Shown here in pieces: positions 25,637 to 33,851 of a DNA stretch of 37,090 nt (the first letter of the stretch is position 1; each line of letters begins with the position of its first letter). The position numbers and the translations under genes were made by a program. Source of the stretch: Mageeibacillus sp. UBA1243 (GTDB lineage Bacteria > Bacillota > Clostridia > UBA1212); contig DBWH01000023.1 in assembly GCA_002308595.1 (NCBI GenBank), positions 1-37,090 of the forward strand. The letters are read 5' to 3'. The notes beneath the pieces are model-generated. The model searched no databases. It worked only from the letters and a program-made list of their open reading frames with translations, and was not told the DNA's origin.

Positions 25637-27408
25637 TGGCAGTCGATATTGACGAGAAGGACCGTCTGAAGGGCGACAAAAAGATCCCCTTCAAAGTCTT
25701 TGTAAAAAGGGTGCTCAAGTATCTGAAACCTGAAACAAAGAGGTTTGTGCTTGCCGGAATACTGATTCTCATAAACGTCGGCCTTGACGTTGTGCTCCCG
25801 CTGATAACCGCTCAGGTTACCAACAACCTGACTTCGGAGAACCCCTGGCTCACTTACCTTCTTCTGATGGCCGGCGCGTACCTCCTTATCACGGTCATAA
25901 ACAACGTTTTCCTGTACTTTGAGTCCATGGTGCTCCAGAAGGCAGGGCAGGAGATAATCTACAACCTCAGAATGGAAGTTTTCTCGCATATTGAGGGAAT
26001 GAGTCTCAGCCAGTTTACCGAGATGCCCGTCGGCTCTCTGGTCACGCGCGTCACGTCCTACACGCAGTCGATGAGCGACATGTTCACCAATGTCATTGTC
26101 AGCGTCATCAAGAATCTGCTCACGGTCGTCAGCGTTTACGTGATCATGTTCTTCATAAACGTGCAGCTGGCGTCCCTGATGCTCATATCGGTTTCACTCG
26201 TGTTCGCGTCGTCGCTTGTCTTTTCGAAGTACGTCAGCAAGGCGTTCAAAAAGGAGCGCCAGACCATCTCGGACCTCAACACGTTCATGAACGAGACTCT
26301 CTCCGGAATGAAGACGATAAAGCTCTTCAACAGGCAGGAGGGGAAGCTTGGCGAGTTCGATGAGAAGAATACGGCAATGCGCCGCGCGCGTTTCAACGTT
26401 GTAAAAGGGTTTGCGGTCTACAGGCCGTTTATCACCTTTGTCTACCTGTCGACAATGGCGCTCATATTCTGGTTCGGAGTTAAGTTCGGCCTGAACGCGG
26501 GATCTATCGTGGCTTTTTACCTGTATACAGGAAGATTCTTCAACCCCGTGCAGCAGCTTGCCGACCAGCTGAACAACATCCAAAAGGCACGCAGCGCTTC
26601 GGAGAGGCTCTTCAACCTGCTTGACGTCAAGCCCGAAGTCAGGGACCTTCCCGACGCGGTTGAACTTACGGACGTAAAAGGCCGCATCGAGTTTGACCAC
26701 GTTTGGTTTGCGTACGAGGGCGAGAACTGGATTTTAAGAGACGTGTCGTTTGTGATAGAACCCGGTCAGACTTGCGCTTTTGTCGGCGCCACAGGAGCCG
26801 GTAAGACGACGATTCTCGGTCTCATCGTGAGAAACTACGAGATCCAGAAGGGCAGTATTTACATTGACGGCATCGATATAAAACACATCAAAATCAAGTC
26901 GCTGAGAAAGGCCATCGGCCAGATGCTGCAGGACGTTTTCCTGTTCTCAGGCACCGTTAAGACCAACATAACTCTCCACGACGACGATATAACGGATGAG
27001 GAGATAAAGGACGCCTGCAGATACGTCAACGCGGATACGTTCATTGAAAAGCTTCCGAAGCAGTACGACGAGGCTGTTATAGAGCGCGGCGAGAACTTCT
27101 CACAGGGCCAGCGCCAGCTTCTTTCGTTTGCAAGGACCGTTCTCCACAAGCCGAGCATTCTGATCCTTGACGAGGCTACCGCCAATATCGACACCGAGAC
27201 CGAGGCGGTCATCCAGACTTCTCTTGAGAAGATGCGCAGCATAGGCACGATGCTTATCGTTGCCCACAGGCTTTCGACAATCCAGCACGCCGACCAGATC
27301 ATCGTCCTCCAGAACGGCGAGATTATCGAGCTCGGAACCCACCAGGAACTTCTGTCGCACCACAACTACTACTGGAAGCTTTACAAGCTGCAGTTTGAGA
27401 ATAACTGA
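25636..27408 (+). CDS. ABC exporter half-transporter, catalytic partner
   Basis: The 590-residue partner has the same membrane plus ATPase layout. It keeps Walker A GATGAGKT (384-391), Walker B SILILDEA with the catalytic Glu513, and the switch His544 in IVAHRLST, but its signature is FSQGQ (488-492) instead of LSGGQ. In the heterodimer, its competent Walker site pairs with the good LSGGQ of the first subunit, whereas the second ATP site combines both degenerate elements. Translation is coupled to the first gene; GGGAGGTGAG lies just upstream. A terminator follows. Confidence 0.92.
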   Translation: MAVDIDEKDRLKGDKKIPFKVFVKRVLKYLKPETKRFVLAGILILINVGLDVVLPLITAQVTNNLTSENPWLTYLLLMAGAYLLITVINNVFLYFESMVLQKAGQEIIYNLRMEVFSHIEGMSLSQFTEMPVGSLVTRVTSYTQSMSDMFTNVIVSVIKNLLTVVSVYVIMFFINVQLASLMLISVSLVFASSLVFSKYVSKAFKKERQTISDLNTFMNETLSGMKTIKLFNRQEGKLGEFDEKNTAMRRARFNVVKGFAVYRPFITFVYLSTMALIFWFGVKFGLNAGSIVAFYLYTGRFFNPVQQLADQLNNIQKARSASERLFNLLDVKPEVRDLPDAVELTDVKGRIEFDHVWFAYEGENWILRDVSFVIEPGQTCAFVGATGAGKTTILGLIVRNYEIQKGSIYIDGIDIKHIKIKSLRKAIGQMLQDVFLFSGTVKTNITLHDDDITDEEIKDACRYVNADTFIEKLPKQYDEAVIERGENFSQGQRQLLSFARTVLHKPSILILDEATANIDTETEAVIQTSLEKMRSIGTMLIVAHRLSTIQHADQIIVLQNGEIIELGTHQELLSHHNYYWKLYKLQFENN

Positions 27409-27416
27409 AAAGTTTT

Positions 27417-27452
27417 CCGGGGACCGCATCTTACGCGTTTCCCGGTTTTTTT
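27417..27452 (+). terminator. Rho-independent terminator after the ABC exporter operon
   Basis: CCGGGGA (27417-27423) pairs with TTCCCGG (with one G-T pair, ending at 27445), followed by seven T. Confidence 0.75.
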
Positions 27453-27474
27453 ATAAACGAAAAGGGCCTTAGTC

Positions 27475-27999
27475 ATGGAAGATTTGAAATATGAAACCTA
27501 TACCGTGAGGCATTCGGAGCCGGCTGACCTTGGCGATATCATCAAAATCTACGAGGGCGCGAGGGCTTTCATGAGGGAATCCGGCAACCCGAATCAGTGG
27601 GGAACCGACTACCCGCCGGATGATATGATAAGAGACGACATCGCCAAGGGAAACTCTCTCGTCATAGTCTCCGGAAGCGAAATATGCGGCGTTTTCTGCT
27701 GCTTTGAGGGTGAGGACCCGACGTATGCTTACATTGAAAACGGCAGCTGGAAAAGCACCGGGCCATACGTTACCATTCACAGAATTGCCGCAAAAAGAGG
27801 CAAGAGAGGCATCTTGAAAACCGCCTGCGACTATGCAAGAACTATTTCCGGACATTTGAGAGCTGATACGCACGAAATGAACGCGCCCATGAGAAAAGCG
27901 CTCACGCGCTACGGCTTTTTACACTGCGGCACAATATACGTCAGGGACGGGCGGCCGAGGCTTGCGTTTGAATACATTGGCGATAAAATTGTTAATTGA
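27475..27999 (+). CDS. GNAT family N-acetyltransferase
   Basis: A 174-residue protein with the GNAT layout: N-terminal YTVRHSEPADLGDIIKIYEG, the substrate-side segment ESGNPNQWGTDYPPDD, central VTIHRIAAKRGKRGILKTAC, where the acetyl-CoA loop is expected, and C-terminal LRADTHEMNAPMRKALTRYG followed by FLHCGTIYV. The THxMNxPM block is typical of one clostridial GNAT subgroup. The substrate is unknown. It lies between a terminator and the promoter of the next gene; its own promoter is not evident, and the ribosome binding site is weak. Confidence 0.8.
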   Translation: MEDLKYETYTVRHSEPADLGDIIKIYEGARAFMRESGNPNQWGTDYPPDDMIRDDIAKGNSLVIVSGSEICGVFCCFEGEDPTYAYIENGSWKSTGPYVTIHRIAAKRGKRGILKTACDYARTISGHLRADTHEMNAPMRKALTRYGFLHCGTIYVRDGRPRLAFEYIGDKIVN

Positions 28000-28013
28000 G
28001 ACGATTGCGGCTG

Positions 28014-28042
28014 TTGTTTCAAAAGCGGTCAGGTGGTATAAT
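28014..28042 (+). promoter_or_regulatory. Sigma-A promoter of the small lipoprotein gene
   Basis: TTGTTT (28014-28019) and a perfect TATAAT (28037-28042) have a 17-bp spacer, placing the start of transcription near 28049. Confidence 0.65.
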
Positions 28043-28077
28043 GGCCGTGAAATACTATTCTAAAGGAGATTTTTTAA

Positions 28078-28704
28078 ATGAAAAGGTTGGTAAAGGTATC
28101 TGTGTTTCTTCTCGGCGCGCTGATGATTCTCGCAAGTCTCTGTTCCTGCATCAGAATTGATACGCCGATAAAAAAAGGCGTGATTTCAGATGACAGAAAA
28201 GCGTATTACAACGAATCGCTGGGAATTGAGGTCAGTTTCAAAACCCGAAATGCCGGTTTTTCAATACAGAGCACTCAGGAAATCCAAAATTTGATGGACG
28301 GACTCGAGTTTAAGGAAGCTCTTAAAAAAGCAAACATTTCGTACGACCTGTATGCATACAACAACTCCAACGGCGCTTCGGTTACGATCCTTTTTGAAAA
28401 CCTTTACCGTACTTTGGGTAAGGTTGTTGATGACGCGAAGTATCTGGAAATTGCCAAGAAAAATCTGATCGATCAGCTTCCCGCCGCCGATATGCGTCTT
28501 GTTTCCACCAATACGAAAGAGTTTAAAGTCGCGGGTCAGACCCTGAACGGACTGCTCAGCACCATTGAGTATAAAGGTGTTTACTTGTACGAGTATTCAA
28601 TCATAAAAAGAGTCGGGAATTATATGGCTGTCATAACTCTCACGGCACCTACAAAGCAGTATCTTGAAACCATGCTGAATTCATTCAGCGAATATAAAAA
28701 GTGA
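28078..28704 (+). CDS. Lipoprotein of unknown function
   Basis: A 208-residue protein with a signal peptide (MKRLVKVSVFLLGALMILAS) and lipobox L-C-S-C. The mature part begins with a stretch like NESLGIEVSFKTRNAGFSI, and ends TIEYKGVYLYEYSIIKRVGN, then YMAVITLTAP. The general order of strands recalls PsbP/DUF1795-type lipoproteins that follow a 'sensitive to lipid exposure' fold, but the similarity is weak. AAAGGAG precedes the ATG, and its own promoter is clear. No functional clue from the neighbours. Confidence 0.7.
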   Translation: MKRLVKVSVFLLGALMILASLCSCIRIDTPIKKGVISDDRKAYYNESLGIEVSFKTRNAGFSIQSTQEIQNLMDGLEFKEALKKANISYDLYAYNNSNGASVTILFENLYRTLGKVVDDAKYLEIAKKNLIDQLPAADMRLVSTNTKEFKVAGQTLNGLLSTIEYKGVYLYEYSIIKRVGNYMAVITLTAPTKQYLETMLNSFSEYKK

Positions 28705-28723
28705 AACCGCCGATGCAAAAACA

Positions 28724-28754
28724 GCCGTCCCCGCAACGCATATTACGGGACGGC
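28724..28754 (+). terminator. Terminator-like hairpin after the small lipoprotein
   Basis: GCCGTCCC (28724-28731) and GGGACGGC (28747-28754) form a perfect 8-bp stem; the T tract is poor (TTCAGCTTTC). Confidence 0.5.
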
Positions 28755-28765
28755 TTCAGCTTTCA

Positions 28766-28794
28766 TTGACGGTACTTTTTCAGAGTTGTATAAT
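28766..28794 (+). promoter_or_regulatory. Sigma-A promoter of rmlA
   Basis: TTGACG (28766-28771) and TATAAT (28789-28794) are 17 bp apart. A TTGGCG copy lies at the predicted transcription start (about 28798-28803). Confidence 0.75.
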
Positions 28795-28861
28795 GGTTTG
28801 GCGATAATTCATCCGTAAAAATCTTTGACCCCGAAAATAATTTGCGGAAGAGGAGAATCTC

Positions 28862-29737
28862 ATGAAAGGCATCATATTAGCCGGCGGAAAAGGAACAAGA
28901 ATGTATCCGATGACTAAAGCTGTTACAAAGCAGCTTCTTCCGGTGTACGACAAACCCATGATTTACTATCCGCTTTCGGTGCTTCTCCTTGGCGGTATCA
29001 GGGAGATAATGATTATTTCGGACAGAGAAAATCTGCCTCTTTTCAGGGAGCTTCTCGGCGACGGCAGCGATATCGGCATTGAGCTTTCGTATGCGGTTCA
29101 GGAAAGGCCGGGCGGCATTGCGGAGAGCTTTATCATTGCGTCGGATTTCATTGGCGGTGATGACGTGTGCCTCATCCTCGGCGACAACATTTTCTACGGA
29201 CAGGACCTCACGGCAAGGTTCGAAGAAGCCAAGGGACTCATTGACTCAAAGGCATGCGGCGCGGTCGTTTTCGGCTACCCTGTGAAGAATCCGTGCGATT
29301 TCGGAGTGGTTGAGTTTGACGATGACGGCAAGGTTATTTCTGTCGAGGAAAAGCCTTCAAAACCCAGGTCCGATTTTGCAATCCCGGGTCTCTATTTTTA
29401 CGCCAATGACGTAAAGAAGGTCGCGGCGGGCATCGAGCCTTCAGAGAGGGGCGAAAAGGAGATTACGGCGGTAAACGAGGTCTATCTGAAGCGCGGCGAG
29501 CTTCGCTGCATAAGGCTTTACAGGGGCTTTGCGTGGCTTGACACGGGTACGCCGGAGAGACTTCTTAAGGCCGCAGAGTTTATCTCGACGGTTCAGAATA
29601 CGCAGGGATTTTACGTTTCCTGCATTGAGGAGATTGCCTGGAGAAGGGGCTTTATCTCAAAACAGCAGCTCAAAAAGCTCGGCAGAAAACTCATCGATAC
29701 AGAGTACGGGAAGTACCTTGTCTCGCTCGAGGATTAG
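28862..29737 (+). CDS. rmlA: Glucose-1-phosphate thymidylyltransferase
   Basis: The 291-residue protein starts with the nucleotidyltransferase motif MKGIILAGGKGTRMYPMTKA, followed by KQLLPVYDKPMIYYPLSVLL, ERPGGIAESFIIASDFI and LILGDNIFYG, and later EVNEVYLKRGEL and FAWLDTGT. This is the RmlA/RfbA pattern; the enzyme makes dTDP-glucose from dTTP and glucose-1-phosphate, the first step to dTDP-rhamnose and other deoxysugars of surface polysaccharides. The later genes rmlB, rmlC and rmlD are not in the window, so the gene is separated from its usual operon here. AGAGGAG precedes ATG 28862. Confidence 0.92.
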   Translation: MKGIILAGGKGTRMYPMTKAVTKQLLPVYDKPMIYYPLSVLLLGGIREIMIISDRENLPLFRELLGDGSDIGIELSYAVQERPGGIAESFIIASDFIGGDDVCLILGDNIFYGQDLTARFEEAKGLIDSKACGAVVFGYPVKNPCDFGVVEFDDDGKVISVEEKPSKPRSDFAIPGLYFYANDVKKVAAGIEPSERGEKEITAVNEVYLKRGELRCIRLYRGFAWLDTGTPERLLKAAEFISTVQNTQGFYVSCIEEIAWRRGFISKQQLKKLGRKLIDTEYGKYLVSLED

Positions 29738-29745
29738 ATTTTTGA

Positions 29746-29773
29746 CGGCAATGTTTAACGCGTTGCCGCTTTT
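29746..29773 (+). terminator. Rho-independent terminator after rmlA
   Basis: CGGCAA (29746-29751) pairs with TTGCCG (29763-29768), followed by CTTTT. Confidence 0.5.
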
Positions 29774-29801
29774 CATATTTTAACTTTTCAGGGGGTTCAT
29801 T

Positions 29802-31952
29802 TTGAAAAAGTTCACTTTAATTTCGGCGGCTTTTGTCGTCTTTTGTTTATTGTTCGTATTCGCAATCCAGTCGTTTGCGATTCCCGACACAAAGTTCGAC
29901 GGCGAGACTTCACGAACCGTCACGGAACTGTACGACGGCGTCATTATGACTCACATCACGCTCGGAACGTCTTCAAAGTACGGGCAGCAGTCATTCTGGG
30001 TCACCGAGTTTGATCCGGCGAGGTCGGACCTCATCGTTGACGTCACAAACAAGGGCAGTTATCTAAACAGCCGCGTCACCACATTAAACACCATGAAGTC
30101 GATCAAAAGCGACTCCGCCGGCACAAAGAATCCTCTTATCGGCATCAACGGCGACATGTGGCTCATGACCTCAACCCACTCGAGAATTCTCGGCAAGGGC
30201 ACAACTTACAACGGCTGCAGCGACGCAGTCGTGAAGAAGGGTCTCGAGCTTCCGAGAGGTCTTACAATTTACAATGGCGAGATAGTTTCCGGTCCTCACA
30301 CAACAGCCGAGACTCCTTACGAGGGCGCTTTTGACAGCTTCGGTTTCACCGCTGACGGCAGAACCATACTCGGAACTCCCTCGCTCACCATTAAAGTCAC
30401 AAACAATTCGGACCCGTCCGCTGCGGCAGTCAAACTCACCGGCCTCAACAGGCTCCCCTCAAACGACGCGATCATGCTCTATTCCGACAAGGGTCCGCAG
30501 GACAACTACTGCCTTGACGACGCCTACGAAATCGTCATTGACTGCGACTACGACTACTGCATCAAGCATGAAGCCGTGGTAACCGGCAAGGTCACTTCCA
30601 TCAGCAAACCCAACACAACAAGGCCTGAAATGAAGGCAAACCGCCTCATCTTAACTGCAAGAGGCACGAAGTATATCCCCAAGATCGAAGGCATCAAAGT
30701 CGGCGACGAGCTCTCCTTCAGCTTTACCGTCAAAGCCGCCAACTCCAAGGAAACAGCTGTCTGGAAGGACGTTGTCAACGCCGTCGGCGGCCACATGATT
30801 CTTGTCAAAAACGGCAGGTCCACAAACCTCCAGGATAACAACCGCTACCCCGCTTCGATCCTCGGAAACAATGCCGACGGCAAGTGCTTCTTCATCACTA
30901 TGGACGGCCGCCAGAGCGGCTACGCCGTTGGCTTCAAGATCAGCGACATGGATGAGATTCTTCTCCAACTCGGCGTCGACAACGCGTTTCTCCTTGACGG
31001 CGGCGGAAGCGCTGACATGGTAAAGAAAACCGCCAACGGAAACTACGAACTTGTAAACAAACCCAGCGACGGCAAGGCAAGATCAGTCATCAACTCAATC
31101 GTGCTCTCGGTTTTGACGCCAAAGGACTCCGCGGTTTCAAGGGACCGTGTCTTCGGTGTGGAGGGCGATACGGTTGACAATCTGGTTCCGCAGGGCGGCC
31201 TTTCGTCGGACCTTGACGTAGGCGTTGTTGACATTGACAAATACAACGAGATAGGCATCTACGGCTGGGTTGCTTCAAACGAGGGCAACGGCCTCATCAG
31301 GGACTTCGGCTATTCGGTTGACGGCTTCAACATCGTCTGGTCCGATTCCTTCCGGATTATCGCCAAGGACGCAGACGCGATCAGAGCGGCAGCCGACAAC
31401 CTTCAGGGAAAGAGCTCCGACGCGACAAGGTTTGACGTGAGAGTTCCCGTGAAGGAAGGAAAGCACTTTATAAAGGTTTACGTGAGAACGTCAAATTCCG
31501 GAAAAAGCGAGATCTGGACGGTGACGTATGAAGGAAAGTCAAGCACGACTCCTACGCCGACACCGACTCCTACACCTACACCTACGCCGACACCTACACC
31601 GACGCCTACGCCTACGCCGACACCTACGGAGACTCCCACTCCCACACCGACAGAGACTCCTGCTGCGACACCGACTGAGGCTCCGACAGAGACTCCTACG
31701 CAAGCGACCGAAGATACACCGGTTGTGACAGATACGCCTGAACCGGCTGAAACCGGGTCTCCTGAGCCTGACGATACGGAGATACCTTCTGAGACGCCCG
31801 GAGCGGCTGAAACACCGGAAGCCACCGCGGAGGGCGGTAAGTCCGGCGGAAAGAAGAGCGGCTGCGGCGGATTTGCTCTTGGTGCGGCGGGTGTTGCATT
31901 GGCGGTACTTTCGTGCGCGGTATTTGTGAAGCGGAAGAGGGAAAATCCGTGA
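29802..31952 (+). CDS. NAGPA-type phosphodiester glycosidase surface protein with Pro/Thr stalk
   Basis: The 716-residue protein starts at a TTG after AGGGGG (spacing 8-9). It has a signal peptide (MKKFTLISAAFVVFCLLFVF, then AIQSFA). Residues about 40-440 form a phosphodiester glycosidase (NAGPA, DUF2233-like) domain with PLIGINGDMWLM (about 111-122), the marker AFLLDGGGSADM (about 395-406) and ITMDGRQSGYAVGFKISDMD. The family removes N-acetylglucosamine phosphodiester caps or acts on exopolysaccharide. A C-terminal sandwich domain (about 480-575, IGIYGWVASNEG) follows. Residues 581-690 are a Thr-Pro stalk, then GCGGFALGAAGVALAVLSCA and KRKREN as a membrane anchor. No LPxTG motif is present. 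Confidence 0.82.
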   Translation: MKKFTLISAAFVVFCLLFVFAIQSFAIPDTKFDGETSRTVTELYDGVIMTHITLGTSSKYGQQSFWVTEFDPARSDLIVDVTNKGSYLNSRVTTLNTMKSIKSDSAGTKNPLIGINGDMWLMTSTHSRILGKGTTYNGCSDAVVKKGLELPRGLTIYNGEIVSGPHTTAETPYEGAFDSFGFTADGRTILGTPSLTIKVTNNSDPSAAAVKLTGLNRLPSNDAIMLYSDKGPQDNYCLDDAYEIVIDCDYDYCIKHEAVVTGKVTSISKPNTTRPEMKANRLILTARGTKYIPKIEGIKVGDELSFSFTVKAANSKETAVWKDVVNAVGGHMILVKNGRSTNLQDNNRYPASILGNNADGKCFFITMDGRQSGYAVGFKISDMDEILLQLGVDNAFLLDGGGSADMVKKTANGNYELVNKPSDGKARSVINSIVLSVLTPKDSAVSRDRVFGVEGDTVDNLVPQGGLSSDLDVGVVDIDKYNEIGIYGWVASNEGNGLIRDFGYSVDGFNIVWSDSFRIIAKDADAIRAAADNLQGKSSDATRFDVRVPVKEGKHFIKVYVRTSNSGKSEIWTVTYEGKSSTTPTPTPTPTPTPTPTPTPTPTPTPTPTETPTPTPTETPAATPTEAPTETPTQATEDTPVVTDTPEPAETGSPEPDDTEIPSETPGAAETPEATAEGGKSGGKKSGCGGFALGAAGVALAVLSCAVFVKRKRENP
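31546..31700 (+). repeat. Low-complexity Thr-Pro codon repeat
   Basis: About 25 alternating Pro and Thr codons, built from hexamers such as CCTACG, CCTACA and CCGACA, encode the stalk of the NAGPA-type protein. Such tracts can change in length by slippage. Confidence 0.85.
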
Positions 31953-31978
31953 AGTAAGATACTTTTGAAATAATTGCG

Positions 31979-32026
31979 TTAAAGCCTTCGGGTCGGACAG
32001 GTTTCTGTTTGACTTGAAGGCTTTAA
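31979..32026 (+). terminator. Long hairpin overlapping the next promoter
   Basis: TTAAAGCCTTC (31979-31989) pairs with GAAGGCTTTAA (32016-32026), and the inside continues as GTCGGACA/TGTTTGAC with G-U pairs, giving a stem of about 22 bp around the loop GGTTTC. The G-U pairs fold only in the plus-strand RNA. It would end the NAGPA transcript, but there is no T tract, and its right arm covers the -35 and spacer of the promoter at 32009-32037. Confidence 0.55.
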
Positions 32027-32037
32027 AACCATATAAT
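32009..32037 (+). promoter_or_regulatory. Sigma-A promoter of the Pro/Thr lipoprotein gene
   Basis: TTGACT (32009-32014) and TATAAT (32032-32037) are 17 bp apart. The transcript would start near 32044. Confidence 0.72.
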
Positions 32038-32057
32038 GAGGGGGAAGATTTCAGTTT

Positions 32058-32087
32058 GCAGACATTGGCGATGTCTGCCGGGTTTTT
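32058..32087 (+). terminator. Terminator-like hairpin in the leader of the lipoprotein gene
   Basis: GCAGACAT and ATGTCTGC form a perfect 8-bp stem around the loop TGGCG, followed by CGGGTTTTT. It lies between the predicted transcription start and the ribosome binding site, where it could act as an attenuator. Confidence 0.5.
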
Positions 32088-32111
32088 AATATTTACAGGA
32101 GGTCAGCTATT

Positions 32112-33650
32112 ATGACAAAAAGATTTTCCGTGTTGATCACGGTTATTCTGGCACTTTCGCTTCTGCTTGCTGCGTGCGGCACAAGCGGCGGCAAGACCGG
32201 TGACGATCCTACAAAAGCACCGGCACAGGCTACGGAGAAGCCGACAGACGCTCCCGAACCGACAGCGGAGCCCACACCTACTGCGGCACCTACGGATACT
32301 CCGGCACCGGCAAACACACCTGAGCCCAAGCCTCAGATTAACTATACCGGCAATGCGGTTCTTGTCGATCTCGAGGATGACGGTCTGATTTCAGCTTCCT
32401 GCTGCGATTATGAGATCAGAGACGGCGAACCCTGGCTCACGATTATAACCGATGTTGGCGATAACAACATCACTTTCAGATTCGGCGAAAGCGTGTATCT
32501 TGAGGATACTCCGATCTTTGCATTCAAGTACAGAATCGGATACGGACAGAGCATCCGCCAGACTAACCACTTCTACGCAATCTCCTCCATCGGCGGCCCC
32601 GTTCCCCAGGAGGGCATGTACAATGATATTGACTTCGTAACCGACCTTGACTGGCACATCGGCATATTTGTTGTCGCGGAAGCTTTCCCGGCAGCGGGCG
32701 ATGAGTGGGTAGGTCTCAGATTTCCGACAGTCGACACCGTCGGCGGCGACTATGAAATCGCATGGTTCGGCGCTTTTGAGAGCGAAGAAGACGTAAACGC
32801 TTATGACGCGGCTTTCAACGAGGTCTACGGAGACAAGCTCGTAAAGGCTGAAAAACCGAAGGAACAGAAGAAAGAAGCTTACCCCGAGAAGCTCGTCAAC
32901 GAGTTTGAAGCACTCGTTTATGACTTTGAAGACGCAAGCGCAGGCGACTCGCTCACAGGTTACTACGGATCTGAGTGGATTCCGTCGTTCGGTCTCCGCA
33001 ACTCCGAATTCGTTGACGTTGACGGCTCCGTTGCGCTAAATCTCAAGTTCGACGCGTTCTACCACGACAGTCTCGTAGAGGCAGGCAAGGGCTTCACGGC
33101 AAAGTTTGACTTCAAGAACAACGGCGCGTACAGCGGAAACTTCGGCGGTTTCGTAATGGGCTGGGGCGATGAGAACAACGGCTCCCGCGTATTCTACGAG
33201 AACGCATACGGCAAGGACGGCGCAGGCTCACTCGTCAGCAACAGCGGTATCGGTTTTGACTTCAGAGGCGGAAACAAGATCTACGTCTACATAGTTCAGT
33301 GGAACGCCGAATCAAACAAGAGAGACGTTGCTGCGGCAGAGGTTGAGACCGCGGTTGACTTTGACGCCAAGATGGTCAGTTTCCTCATCGAGGACGACGG
33401 CGTATCCAAGATCACTGTTAAGGCTGACGGAACGCTTCTCTTCATCATCAACTACTCCAACGCAAGCGTACATCCGGACGCTGCCGGATACTATGAGAAG
33501 TACTACCTCAACGTAAACATCACCGACGCTGAGGGCAACGAACTCGCCAAGTCCGAATCGGCTCTCTTCTCCGCATACGACAGCTTCGCATTCGGCGCAA
33601 GAGCACGCGATCTTCTCATTGACAATATCGATATTACGACAAACAAATAA
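32112..33650 (+). CDS. Lipoprotein with Pro/Thr linker and two beta-sandwich domains
   Basis: The 512-residue protein has a lipobox L-A-A-C after MTKRFSVLITVILALSLLLA. A linker of Pro, Thr, Glu and Ala (about residues 32-75) precedes two domains. The first (about 80-240) has DLEDDGLISASCCDYEIRDG and FKYRIGYG; the second (about 265-512) has VYDFEDASAGDSLTGYYGSE, FTAKFDFKN and a terminal FAFGARARDLLIDNIDI that looks like the last strands of a laminin G/concanavalin-like fold. This suggests carbohydrate binding at the cell surface, but no catalytic residues are identified. CAGGAGGT precedes the ATG. The abundance of favoured codons suggests high expression. Function not established. Confidence 0.75.
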   Translation: MTKRFSVLITVILALSLLLAACGTSGGKTGDDPTKAPAQATEKPTDAPEPTAEPTPTAAPTDTPAPANTPEPKPQINYTGNAVLVDLEDDGLISASCCDYEIRDGEPWLTIITDVGDNNITFRFGESVYLEDTPIFAFKYRIGYGQSIRQTNHFYAISSIGGPVPQEGMYNDIDFVTDLDWHIGIFVVAEAFPAAGDEWVGLRFPTVDTVGGDYEIAWFGAFESEEDVNAYDAAFNEVYGDKLVKAEKPKEQKKEAYPEKLVNEFEALVYDFEDASAGDSLTGYYGSEWIPSFGLRNSEFVDVDGSVALNLKFDAFYHDSLVEAGKGFTAKFDFKNNGAYSGNFGGFVMGWGDENNGSRVFYENAYGKDGAGSLVSNSGIGFDFRGGNKIYVYIVQWNAESNKRDVAAAEVETAVDFDAKMVSFLIEDDGVSKITVKADGTLLFIINYSNASVHPDAAGYYEKYYLNVNITDAEGNELAKSESALFSAYDSFAFGARARDLLIDNIDITTNK

Positions 33651-33659
33651 ACTGAAACG

Positions 33660-33728
33660 GATGTTTAAAAACATCTTTTAGAAGAGGGGACGGAAGCTTT
33701 CAACAATGCTCCCGTCTTCTCGTTTATT
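33660..33728 (+). terminator. Double terminator after the lipoprotein gene
   Basis: First, GATGTT/AACATC (33660-33675) followed by TTTT. Second, GAGGGGACGG (33684-33693) pairs with CCGTCTTCTC (33712-33721) with two G-U pairs, extended inside by AGC/GCT, followed by GTTTATTT. Confidence 0.65.
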
Positions 33729-33776
33729 TAAAATATGCAATAGTTGCTTCACATGACAATTGCAAGCCTGATTTTA

Positions 33777-33805
33777 TTGATTAATCTCCGCACTTATTGT
33801 AGAAT
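33777..33805 (+). promoter_or_regulatory. Sigma-A promoter of the EEP gene
   Basis: TTGATT (33777-33782) and TAGAAT (33800-33805) with a 17-bp spacer; transcription start near 33812. Confidence 0.65.
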
Positions 33806-33851
33806 CTTCCGGTGACAAATAAAGCCCCAGCTTTTCGAAAGGACAGAACAG

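Noticed and set aside
31546..31700. Possible CRISPR-like tandem array
   Set aside because: The units are 6-bp codon repeats inside a coding frame with no spacers.
31478..31825. Gly-Val repeat protein on the minus strand
   Set aside because: It is the antisense reading of the Thr-Pro codon repeat of the NAGPA-type protein; no start context.
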